From Streptomyces sp. NL15-2K (GTDB lineage: Bacteria > Actinomycetota > Actinomycetes > Streptomycetales > Streptomycetaceae): 64,000 bases of DNA. The DNA lies in the NCBI RefSeq assembly GCF_030551255.1, contig NZ_CP130630.1, positions 8,679,001 to 8,743,000 on the forward strand, written 5' to 3'. The translations under genes and the position numbers were made by a program. Under the pieces are notes generated by a model. It made no database searches. It was given only the letters and a program-made list of their open reading frames with translations, and was not told the DNA's origin. This document shows, in pieces, positions 34,396 through 42,029 of this stretch. The first letter of the stretch is position 1; each line of letters begins with the position of its first letter.

Positions 34396-36939
34396 ATGGG
34401 ACGCGGCAGGCTTCGGATCTATCTCGGTGCGGCACCGGGCGTCGGCAAGACGTACGCGATGCTGTCCGAGGCGCACCGGCGCGTCGAGCGGGGCACCGAC
34501 TGCGTCGTGGCCTTCGTCGAGCACCACGACCGGCCGCGCACCGAGGTGATGCTGCGCGGTCTGGAGCGGATCCCGCGCAAGGAGCTGGAGTACCGCGGCG
34601 GCGTCTTCACCGAGATGGACGTCGACGCCGCCCTCACCCGGCGTCCCCAGGTCGCTCTCGTGGACGAACTCGCCCACACCAACATCCCCGGCTCGCGCAA
34701 CGCCAAGCGGTGGCAGGACGTCGAGGAGCTGCTGGCGGCCGGCATCGACGTCGTATCGACCGTCAACATCCAGCACCTGGAGTCGCTGGGCGACGTGGTC
34801 GAGTCGATCACGGGGGTGCGGCAGCAGGAGACGGTGCCGGACGAGGTGGTGCGGCGGGCGGACCAGATCGAGCTAGTCGACATGTCGCCACAGGCGCTGC
34901 GGCGGCGGATGGCGCACGGCAACATCTACCAGCCGGACAAGGTGGACGCGGCCCTGTCGAACTACTTCCGGCCCGGCAACCTGACGGCGCTGCGGGAGCT
35001 GGCGCTGTTGTGGGTGGCCGACCGGGTGGACGCCTATCTGCAGCAGTACCGCAGTGAGCACCGGGTGTCGAAGATCTGGGGTTCGCGGGAGCGGATCGTG
35101 GTCGGACTGACCGGCGGCCCGGAGGGGCGGACGCTGATCCGGCGGGCGGCGCGACTGGCGGAGAAGGGCGCCGGCGGCGAGGTGCTCGCGGTCTACATAG
35201 CCCGCAGCGACGGGCTGACCTCGGTCTCGCCGAAGGAACTGGCCGTACAGCGCACCCTCGTCGAAGACCTGGGCGGCACCTTCCACCACGTGGTGGGCGA
35301 CGACATACCGGTGGCCCTGCTGGACTTCGCGCGCGGTGTGAACGCCACCCAGATCGTCCTCGGCTCCTCGCGCCGCAAGGCCTGGCAGTACGTCTTCGGC
35401 CCCGGCGTCGGCGCGACGGTCGCCCGGGAGTCCGGCACCGACCTCGACGTGCACATCGTCACCCACGAGGAGGTAGCCAAGGGGCGCGGGCTGCCGGTGG
35501 CCAGGGGCGCGCGGCTGGGCCGGGCCCGGATCGTCTCGGGCTGGCTGGTCGGCGTGGCCGGGCCGGCGGTCATGGCGTTGCTGCTCAGCTTCGTGGACCT
35601 CGGCCTCGCCAACGACATGTTGCTGTTCCTGACGGTGACGGTGGCGGCGGCGCTGCTCGGCGGGCTCCTCCCCGCGCTGGCCTCGGCGGCGGTGGGCTCC
35701 CTGCTGCTGAACTACTTCTACACACCACCCCTGCACCACTGGCGGATCGCCGACCCGGAGAACATCGTCGCCCTCGCCATATTCGTCGGCGTCGGGGTTT
35801 CGGTGGCCTCCGTGGTGGACCTCGCGGCCCGCCGCACGCACCAGGCCGCCCGGCTGCGGGCGGAGTCGGAGATCCTGTCCTTCCTCGCGGGCAACGTGCT
35901 GCGCGGCGAGACCGGCCTGGAGGAGCTGCTGGAGCGGGTCCGCGAGACCTTCGGCATGGAGTCGGCCGCGCTGCTGGAGCGGGAGAGCGACGTCGAGCCG
36001 TGGACCTGCGCGGGCCGGGTCGGTTCCGGGCCGGAGGTGGAGCGGCCCGAGGACGCGGACGTCGACATGCCGGTCGGGGACCACATGGCGCTCGCGCTGA
36101 CCGGACGGGTGCTGCCCGCCGAGGACCGCCGGGTGCTGGCCGCCTTCGCCGCCCAGGCGGCCGTCGTCCTGGACCGCCGACGCCTGAAGGAGGAGGCCGA
36201 CCACGCCCGCACGCTCGCCGAGGGCAACCGCATCCGTACGGCGCTGCTGGCCGCCGTCAGCCATGACCTCCGTACGCCGCTGGCCGGGATCAAGGCGGCC
36301 GTCTCGTCGTTGCGGTCCGACGACGTGGCGTGGTCCGAGGAGGACCGGGCGGAGCTGCTGGAGGGCATCGAGGAGGGCGCCGACCGCCTGGACCACCTGG
36401 TGGGCAACCTCCTCGACATGTCCCGCCTGCACACCGGCACGGTCACCCCGCTGATCCGGGAGATCGACCTGGACGAGGTGGTGCCGATGGCGCTCGGCGG
36501 GGTGCCCGCGGACAGCGTGGAGCTGGACGTCCCGGAGACCCTGCCCATGGTCGCCGTGGACCCCGGGCTGCTGGAGCGGTCGGTGGCCAACCTGGTCGAG
36601 AACGCGGTCAAGTACGGTCCGCCCGGCAAGCCGGTTCTGGTCTCCGCCAGCGCCCTCGCCGACCGGGTCGAGGTGCGGGTGGTCGACCGCGGGCCGGGCG
36701 TCCCCGACGAGGCCAAGGAACGCATCTTCGAGCCCTTCCAGCGCTACGGCGACGCCCCGCGCGGAGCCGGCGTGGGTCTCGGTCTCGCCGTGGCCCGCGG
36801 CTTCGCCGAGGCCATGGGCGGCACCCTCGACGCGGAGGACACGCCCGGCGGCGGCCTCACCATGGTGCTCACGCTCCGGGCGGCGGGAGCGCGGCCGGAG
36901 TTCCTCTCCTCACCGGAACCAGAAAGGCAGGCCTCATGA
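34396..36939 (+). CDS. kdpD: Sensor histidine kinase KdpD
   Basis: An 847-aa protein with full KdpD architecture: an N-terminal KdpD domain with Walker A GAAPGVGKT (about 11-19) and the VDELAHTN motif; a universal-stress-like domain (about 232-365); membrane helices about 377-480; a GAF-like region; HisKA with His623 in SHDLRTPLAG; and HATPase with NLVENAVKYG and GVGLGLAVAR. It senses K+ limitation or osmotic stress and phosphorylates KdpE. The S. aureus c-di-AMP motif (SxS...FTAxY) is not obvious in the USP domain. kdpFABC is not in the window. It overlaps kdpE by four bases. Confidence 0.93.
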   Translation: MGRGRLRIYLGAAPGVGKTYAMLSEAHRRVERGTDCVVAFVEHHDRPRTEVMLRGLERIPRKELEYRGGVFTEMDVDAALTRRPQVALVDELAHTNIPGSRNAKRWQDVEELLAAGIDVVSTVNIQHLESLGDVVESITGVRQQETVPDEVVRRADQIELVDMSPQALRRRMAHGNIYQPDKVDAALSNYFRPGNLTALRELALLWVADRVDAYLQQYRSEHRVSKIWGSRERIVVGLTGGPEGRTLIRRAARLAEKGAGGEVLAVYIARSDGLTSVSPKELAVQRTLVEDLGGTFHHVVGDDIPVALLDFARGVNATQIVLGSSRRKAWQYVFGPGVGATVARESGTDLDVHIVTHEEVAKGRGLPVARGARLGRARIVSGWLVGVAGPAVMALLLSFVDLGLANDMLLFLTVTVAAALLGGLLPALASAAVGSLLLNYFYTPPLHHWRIADPENIVALAIFVGVGVSVASVVDLAARRTHQAARLRAESEILSFLAGNVLRGETGLEELLERVRETFGMESAALLERESDVEPWTCAGRVGSGPEVERPEDADVDMPVGDHMALALTGRVLPAEDRRVLAAFAAQAAVVLDRRRLKEEADHARTLAEGNRIRTALLAAVSHDLRTPLAGIKAAVSSLRSDDVAWSEEDRAELLEGIEEGADRLDHLVGNLLDMSRLHTGTVTPLIREIDLDEVVPMALGGVPADSVELDVPETLPMVAVDPGLLERSVANLVENAVKYGPPGKPVLVSASALADRVEVRVVDRGPGVPDEAKERIFEPFQRYGDAPRGAGVGLGLAVARGFAEAMGGTLDAEDTPGGGLTMVLTLRAAGARPEFLSSPEPERQAS

Positions 36940-37619
36940 CCCGGGTGCTCGTGATCGACGACGAGCCGCAGATCGTGCGCGCCCTCGTGATCAACCTCAA
37001 GGCACGCAAGTACGAGGTCGACGCGGCGCACGACGGCGCCACCGCCCTCCAGCTCGCCGCCGCCCGCCACCCGGACGTGGTGGTCCTCGACCTGGGCCTG
37101 CCCGACATGGACGGCGTAGAGGTGATCAGGGGCCTGCGCGGCTGGACCCGGGTGCCGATCCTGGTGCTGTCGGCCCGGCACTCCTCCGACGAGAAGGTCG
37201 AGGCCCTCGACGCGGGCGCCGACGACTACGTCACCAAGCCGTTCGGCATGGACGAGCTGCTGGCCCGGCTGCGGGCCGCCGTCCGCCGCGCGGAGCCCAC
37301 GGGCGGCGGCGAGGACGACGTCCTGGTGGAGACCGACGGGTTCACCGTCGACCTGGCCGCGAAGAAGGTGAACCGGGACGGCAAGGACGTACGGCTGACG
37401 CCCACGGAGTGGCATCTGCTGGAGGTGCTGGTGCGCAACACCGGCCGCCTGGTCAGCCAGAAGCAGCTGCTCCAGGAGGTGTGGGGGCCGTCGTACGGGA
37501 CGGAGACGAACTACCTGCGGGTCTACATGGCCCAGCTGAGGCGGAAGCTGGAAGCGGACCCGTCGCATCCGAAGCACTTCATCACGGAGCCTGGGATGGG
37601 GTACCGCTTCGAAGGCTAG
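36936..37619 (+). CDS. kdpE: Response regulator KdpE
   Basis: A 227-aa OmpR-type regulator. ATG 36936 overlaps the kdpD TGA (ATGA). Receiver: Asp8-Asp9, phospho-acceptor Asp52 in VVLDLGLP, Ser in LSAR, Lys in VTKPFGM. The winged-helix DNA-binding domain (about 130-227) ends EPGMGYRFEG. It activates the high-affinity potassium ATPase operon when phosphorylated by KdpD. The target operon is not adjacent, so control must be in trans. Confidence 0.93.
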   Translation: MTRVLVIDDEPQIVRALVINLKARKYEVDAAHDGATALQLAAARHPDVVVLDLGLPDMDGVEVIRGLRGWTRVPILVLSARHSSDEKVEALDAGADDYVTKPFGMDELLARLRAAVRRAEPTGGGEDDVLVETDGFTVDLAAKKVNRDGKDVRLTPTEWHLLEVLVRNTGRLVSQKQLLQEVWGPSYGTETNYLRVYMAQLRRKLEADPSHPKHFITEPGMGYRFEG

Positions 37620-37664
37620 TACGGGGGGTACGTAGCTGTCGGTGGGCCCCGGTACGCTTCAGAT

Positions 37665-38063
37665 ATGAGTGCTGCCCCTCGATCCGAGAAGCCGGCGGGC
37701 CGGTTCCGGCGCATGCTCGACCGGCTCTCCTCCTCGCAGGAGGACCTGGAGTCCGAGGAGCTGCGCGAGGACGCCGCGACCGCCGGCTGCACGCGGATCG
37801 GTGACTGTCACGACCGGCAGGTCGTCACGGTTACTGGTACCTTGCGCACGGTCACCCTGCGGCCGCGTGCGGGAGTTCCGGCCCTGGAGGCCGAGCTGTT
37901 CGACGGCTCCGCCGCCCTGGACGTGGTGTGGCTCGGCAGGCGCTCCATCGTGGGGATAGAGCCGGGGCGCAAGCTGATCGCATCGGGCCGGATCTCGATG
38001 AGCCGGGGCCGCCGCGTGCTGTTCAACCCCAAGTACGAACTGAGACCCCTCGGACGGGAGTAG
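37665..38063 (+). CDS. OB-fold nucleic-acid-binding domain protein
   Basis: A 132-aa protein starting MSAAPRSEKPAG. The N-terminal helix region has RFRRMLDRLSSSQEDLES. A single OB fold follows (about 45-130), with VVTVTGTLRTVTLRPR, LEAELFDGSAALDVVWLG and GRISMSRGRRVLFNPKYEL. It resembles the OB domain of RecG-like or aminoacyl-tRNA-type anticodon binders, but as a stand-alone protein. In actinobacteria it precedes the DUF3159 membrane gene, here three bases downstream, so they are co-transcribed. Ligand not known. Confidence 0.82.
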   Translation: MSAAPRSEKPAGRFRRMLDRLSSSQEDLESEELREDAATAGCTRIGDCHDRQVVTVTGTLRTVTLRPRAGVPALEAELFDGSAALDVVWLGRRSIVGIEPGRKLIASGRISMSRGRRVLFNPKYELRPLGRE

Positions 38064-38066
38064 CCG

Positions 38067-38813
38067 GTGACGTCGCTCGACAAGCCGACCACAGACACCG
38101 AAGACACCACGGACATCGAAGACGCCGCAGCCGCTGAGCGGGATGCCCGGGCGGTGACGGAGGCCGCGTTGTTCGAGGCGTTCGGCGGCGTGCGGGGCAT
38201 GGTCGAAACGGTGCTGCCCGGCCTCCTGTTCGTCACGATCTACACGATCAACAAGGACCTGCACCTGTCGGCGATCGCCGCCCTGGGCGTGTCCCTGCTG
38301 CTGGTCGTGGTCCGCCTGGTGATGCGGGACACCGTCAAGCACGCCTTCAGCGGCGTCTTCGGCGTCGCTTTCGGTGTCGTCTTCGCGATGATGACCGGCA
38401 ACGCCAAGGACTTCTACCTGCCCGGCATGCTCTACACGCTGGGCCTGGGGCTGGCGTACATCATCACGACCCTGGCCGGGGTCCCGCTGATCGGTCTCAT
38501 CCTGGGTCCGGTCTTCAAGGAGAACCTCTCCTGGCGCACCCGCAACCCGGGCCGCAAGAAGGCCTACGCGAAGGCCAGTTACGCCTGGGGCGCGATCCTG
38601 CTCGCCAAGTGCGCGATCCTGTTCCCGCTGTACTGGTGGGCCGACACGGCCCAGCTGGGCTGGGTGCTGGTCGCCCTGAAGATCCCGCCGTTCCTGTTGG
38701 CCGTGTGGCTGACGTGGGTGTTCCTGGCGAAGGCGCCCGCGCCCATCGACGTCTTCGCGGAGATGGAGGCGGAGGAGAAGGAGCGAGAGACTGCTGCTCG
38801 GTCGGCCGAGTAG
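38067..38813 (+). CDS. DUF3159 family integral membrane protein
   Basis: A 248-aa protein; GTG 38067, three bases after the OB-fold stop. An acidic N-terminal tail is followed by five to six membrane helices and a charged C-terminal helix (EMEAEEKERE). Conserved landmarks are GVRGMVETVLPGLLFV and FKENLSWRTRNPGRKKAYAKASYAWG. DUF3159 is actinobacterial and uncharacterised; from its helix pattern it resembles an intracellular septation protein A-type membrane protein. A hairpin terminator lies 26 bases past the stop. Confidence 0.85.
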   Translation: MTSLDKPTTDTEDTTDIEDAAAAERDARAVTEAALFEAFGGVRGMVETVLPGLLFVTIYTINKDLHLSAIAALGVSLLLVVVRLVMRDTVKHAFSGVFGVAFGVVFAMMTGNAKDFYLPGMLYTLGLGLAYIITTLAGVPLIGLILGPVFKENLSWRTRNPGRKKAYAKASYAWGAILLAKCAILFPLYWWADTAQLGWVLVALKIPPFLLAVWLTWVFLAKAPAPIDVFAEMEAEEKERETAARSAE

Positions 38814-38838
38814 GCACCCGGCGTTGGTGCGGGCCTCG

Positions 38839-38857
38839 CTGGGGGCTCCGCCCCCAG
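38839..38857. terminator. Short strong hairpin terminator
   Basis: CTGGGGG-ctcc-GCCCCCAG, a terminator type very common in Streptomyces, between DUF3159 and the IS element. Confidence 0.7.
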
Positions 38858-38947
38858 ACCCCCGGCCTATGCCCACCCACCACCCGACTCGGTAGGCCGA
38901 GAGGTGAGCCGAAAGGTCAAAAGGGGCGCCCGACCGGGTTGGCGGTT

Positions 38948-40236
38948 TCTAGGTGTCGTCGCAACACGTGGTTGTGTTGATCAGGCGGTGAGCAGTTTAT
39001 GCAGGCGCTCGGCTGGGGTTTCCCGGCCGAGCGTTTTGCGTGGGCGGCCGTTCAGCTCGGCGGCGACGGCGTCGAGGTGCTCGCGGGTGTGGACGGCGAG
39101 GTCGGTGCCCTTGGGGAAGTACTGCCGGAGCAGGCCGTTGGTGTTCTCGTTCGAGCCGCGCTGCCAGGGGCTGGCCGGATCGCAGAAGTAGACCGGGACG
39201 TCGGTGGCGATGGTGAACGCGCCGTGGCTGCCCATTTCCGAGCCCTGGTCCCACGTCAGGGACCGTCGCAGGTGGGACGGCAGGGTCCGGACCGTGGTGA
39301 CCAGCGCGTCGCGAACGCTCTCGGCGCCGTGGTCGCCGGGCAGATGCAGGAGCATGACGTAGCGGGTGGCCCGCTCGACCAGGGTACCGATCGCCGACTT
39401 TCCGTCCTTGCCGATGATGAGATCACCCTCCCAGTGCCCGGGGACCGCCCGGTCCTCGGCTTCGGCCGGACGCTCGCTGATCATGACCATCGGGGTGGCG
39501 AACCGGGGCCGGCGCTGCTGGGCCTGGCGGCGAGGTCTGCGCCGGGCGCGTCCGGTGCGCAGGGCGCGGGCCAGTTCGCGGCGCAGCTCACCCCGGCCCT
39601 GGACGTAGAGGGCCTGGTAGACCGTCTCGTGGACCACGTGCATCTCCGGCCGCTGGGGAAACCGTGCCCGCAGAGCCTGACAGATCTGCTCCGGGCTCCA
39701 CCGTAGGTCCAGGTGGTCCTGGATGAAGTTGCGCAGCTGCGGGTTCTGGCCGATCTTCCCGGGCTTCGGACGGGGCCGGCGGGCATCGGCACGGGCCTGG
39801 GCCGCGTGCGGGCGGTACTGGCCGCCCGTCGGGTGACGGTTGCGGCGGATCTCCCGGCTGACCGTCGACGGGCTGCGGCCCAGCTCCGCGGCTATCGCCC
39901 GCACGGTCGCCTTCTCCCGCAGCCGGTCGGCGATGTGAATGCAGTCTTCCTCGCGCAGGTACCGGGACGGCCCGCAGGGCGCTGCCACCGCGTTGATCGG
40001 TGGCAGCGCCTTCCGGTTACCGTATGCCTGACGACCGTTGCGCCACTTCTGGCCGGTCCGGCGGTCGATCCCGACGATCCGGCACGCTTCCCGGTTGCTC
40101 ACACCCTGCTGCATGAGCCGGGAGTATGCCTCCCGCTCCCTGGCGAGCTTCTTCCTGCCCTGAGGCCTCTCCCGGTCCTTACGGATCTCGAAGTCCATCG
40201 CACCCCTTGAACTGGGGTGTTGCAACGACTCCTAGA
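38948..40236 (-). mobile_element. IS30-family insertion sequence, complete
   Basis: About 1.29 kb bounded by 20-bp inverted repeats with two mismatches: TCTAGGTGTCGTCGCAACAC at 38948-38967 and its counterpart at 40217-40236. It contains one intact transposase gene. The ends carry CTAG, and the exact target duplication is not clear; IS30 elements usually make 2-3 bp. It sits between the DUF3159 gene and the trkA genes, downstream of both, so no gene is broken. Confidence 0.85.
38981..40198 (-). CDS. IS30 family transposase
   Basis: 405 aa. ATG 40198 follows AAGGGG; an upstream TTG lies inside the terminal repeat and is less likely. Two N-terminal helix-turn-helix regions (SNREACRIVGIDRRTGQKW and the IS30 signature LGRSPSTVSREIRRN) bind DNA. 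A DDE catalytic domain follows: Asp in EGDLIIGKD, Asp in TWDQGSEM, Glu in SNENTNGLLRQYFPKGTD. All three catalytic residues and a complete frame suggest it is active. Confidence 0.93.
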   Translation of the reverse strand: MDFEIRKDRERPQGRKKLAREREAYSRLMQQGVSNREACRIVGIDRRTGQKWRNGRQAYGNRKALPPINAVAAPCGPSRYLREEDCIHIADRLREKATVRAIAAELGRSPSTVSREIRRNRHPTGGQYRPHAAQARADARRPRPKPGKIGQNPQLRNFIQDHLDLRWSPEQICQALRARFPQRPEMHVVHETVYQALYVQGRGELRRELARALRTGRARRRPRRQAQQRRPRFATPMVMISERPAEAEDRAVPGHWEGDLIIGKDGKSAIGTLVERATRYVMLLHLPGDHGAESVRDALVTTVRTLPSHLRRSLTWDQGSEMGSHGAFTIATDVPVYFCDPASPWQRGSNENTNGLLRQYFPKGTDLAVHTREHLDAVAAELNGRPRKTLGRETPAERLHKLLTA

Positions 40237-40283
40237 ACCCAAGAGGACCAGGGCGCCCCTTCTCGTCGTAACCCCCGCGGGGC

Positions 40284-40961
40284 TCAGCCCGCCGCGTCCT
40301 CCCGCCGCACCGACAGCAGGTCCTCCAACTGCTCCTCGCGGGCCTGAGCGGCCACGAACAGCAGCTCGTCGCCCGCCTCCAGGGAGTCCTCCCGGGAGGG
40401 GGTGAGGACGCGGGTGCCGCGGATGATGGTGACCAGGGAGGTGTCCTCGGGCCACTCCACGTCGCCGACCTGGGTGCCGGCCAGGGCCGACTCCTCGGGG
40501 AGGGTCAGCTCGACGAGGTTGGCGTCGCCGTGGCTGAAGCGGAGCAGACGGACCAGGTCGCCGACGCTCACCGCCTCCTCGACCAGGGCCGACATCAGAC
40601 GCGGGGTGGAGACGGCGACGTCCACGCCCCAGGACTCGTTGAACAGCCACTCGTTCTTCGGGTTGTTGACGCGGGCCACGACGCGCGGGACGCCGTACTC
40701 CGTCTTGGCCAGCAGCGAGACGACCAGGTTGACCTTGTCGTCGCCCGTCGCGGCGATCACCACGTTGCAGCGCTGGAGCGCCGCCTCGTCCAGGGACGTG
40801 ATCTCGCAGGCGTCGGCGAGCAGCCACTCCGCCTGCGGGACGCGCTCGACCGAGATGGCGGTCGGCGCCTTGTCGATGAGCAGGACCTCGTGGCCGTTCT
40901 CCAGCAGTTCGCCCGCGATCGAGCGGCCGACCGCGCCGGCACCGGCAATGGCGACCCTCAT
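40284..40961 (-). CDS. trkA: TrkA-type K+ uptake regulatory protein (second copy)
   Basis: 225 aa. An RCK_N Rossmann domain (GAGAVGRSIAGEL, NAD/ATP-binding glycines at about 7-12, acidic LLIDKAP strand end) is followed by an RCK_C domain (about 140-220, GTRVLTPSREDSLEAGDELLFVA). RCK proteins form rings that gate K+ transporters. In Streptomyces and other Gram-positives the RCK_C domain is a common c-di-AMP receptor. It overlaps the first TrkA gene by one base. No TrkH/KtrB pore gene is adjacent. Confidence 0.9.
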   Translation of the reverse strand: MRVAIAGAGAVGRSIAGELLENGHEVLLIDKAPTAISVERVPQAEWLLADACEITSLDEAALQRCNVVIAATGDDKVNLVVSLLAKTEYGVPRVVARVNNPKNEWLFNESWGVDVAVSTPRLMSALVEEAVSVGDLVRLLRFSHGDANLVELTLPEESALAGTQVGDVEWPEDTSLVTIIRGTRVLTPSREDSLEAGDELLFVAAQAREEQLEDLLSVRREDAAG

Positions 40962-41632
40962 CAGTGACCGCCCTCCTCTTCGGGACCCTTGGCGAACGCC
41001 GCCTCGACCTTGTCGACCTCGTCGGCGCGCATCATCACGTGCACCAGATCGCCCTCCTGCAACACCGTCTGCGAGGTGGGCAGGATCGCCTCGCCGAGCC
41101 GGGTCAGGAACGCCACGCGGACGCCCGTCTCCTCCTGCAACTTGCTGATCTTGTGACCGACCCAGGCGCTCGAGGCGTGCACCTCGGCGAGCTGGACACC
41201 GCCGGTGGGGTCGCGCCACAACGGCTCGGCACCCGAGGGGAGCAGACGGCGCAGCATCTGGTCGGCCGTCCAGCGGACCGTGGCTACGGTGGGGATGCCC
41301 AGGCGTTGGTAGACCTCGGCGCGGCGGGGGTCGTAGATCCGGGCCGCGACGTTCTCGATGCCGAACATCTCGCGGGCCACGCGGGCGGCGATGATGTTCG
41401 AGTTGTCGCCGCTGGAGACGGCGGCGAACGCGCCGGCCTCCTCGATGCCCGCCTCGCGCAGGGTGTCCTGGTCGAAGCCGACCCCGGTGACCCGGCGACC
41501 ACCGAACGAGGAGCCCAGTCGTCGGAAGGCGGTGGGGTCCTGGTCGATCACGGCGACCGTGTGCCCCTGTTGCTCCAGGGTCTGGGCGAGAGCGGACCCC
41601 ACTCTCCCGCAGCCCATGATGACGATGTGCAC
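40961..41632 (-). CDS. trkA: TrkA-type K+ uptake regulatory protein (first copy)
   Basis: 223 aa. RCK_N with GCGRVGSALAQTLE and the VAVIDQDP strand, and RCK_C (about 135-215, GEAILPTSQTVLQEGDLVHVMM). Similar in layout to the next gene and probably its hetero-oligomer partner. It starts at ATG 41632, about 120 bases from the 31-aa membrane peptide and about 400 bases from the divergent KimA-like transporter, so these four genes form a natural K+ module. Confidence 0.9.
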   Translation of the reverse strand: MHIVIMGCGRVGSALAQTLEQQGHTVAVIDQDPTAFRRLGSSFGGRRVTGVGFDQDTLREAGIEEAGAFAAVSSGDNSNIIAARVAREMFGIENVAARIYDPRRAEVYQRLGIPTVATVRWTADQMLRRLLPSGAEPLWRDPTGGVQLAEVHASSAWVGHKISKLQEETGVRVAFLTRLGEAILPTSQTVLQEGDLVHVMMRADEVDKVEAAFAKGPEEEGGH

Positions 41633-41754
41633 GACCGTCCTTCCGGTGTGAATAGTTACTGCTCAGCCACATCAGGGTCTCAGACCGACGCCCAAGCTAC
41701 ACACGCGCGGTGGACGGCGGCACCCCTGTGCACGGTTGCCTCGCACCCGGGCGG

Positions 41755-41850
41755 TCAGCGGCGGCTGATGCTGCGGACGCTGGCCAGAGTGAGGATGCCG
41801 AGGCCGAGGAGGGCGGCTGCGGCGCCGATCAGCTGTGCGGTCGTATGCAT
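41755..41850 (-). CDS. 31-aa single-span membrane peptide
   Basis: A 32-codon frame with ATG 41850 and GGAGG six bases upstream. It encodes MHTTAQLIGAAAALLGLGIL plus a short basic tail (SVRSISRR). One transmembrane helix with a positively charged end predicts an inserted small membrane protein. It lies just upstream of trkA on the same strand and divergent from the KimA-like gene. It could be a small subunit of a potassium transporter, in the way KdpF is for Kdp, but that is only a guess from position. Confidence 0.6.
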   Translation of the reverse strand: MHTTAQLIGAAAALLGLGILTLASVRSISRR

Positions 41851-41994
41851 GGGACCTCCGGGGCGGCGACGGCCGGGAAACGGCGGGTTTTCGCGGGTTT
41901 TGTCATATAGGCATGCGGATCCGGCCACCCTCGGAATCCGCAGCCGGGCGGACCGTCGATTTCACCCGTAGGGCAGATGGGGGGTGGCGGGTGG

Positions 41995-42021
41995 TTGCCA
42001 CCGCGTTCGAACGCCTACGAT
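41995..42021 (+). promoter_or_regulatory. Candidate leaderless promoter of the KimA-like gene
   Basis: TTGCCA (41995-42000) and TACGAT (42016-42021), spacing 15, with the GTG start only nine bases after the -10 box. No ribosome binding site precedes the GTG, so transcription probably starts at or next to the start codon. Confidence 0.45.
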
Positions 42022-42029
42022 CCTCTGTT

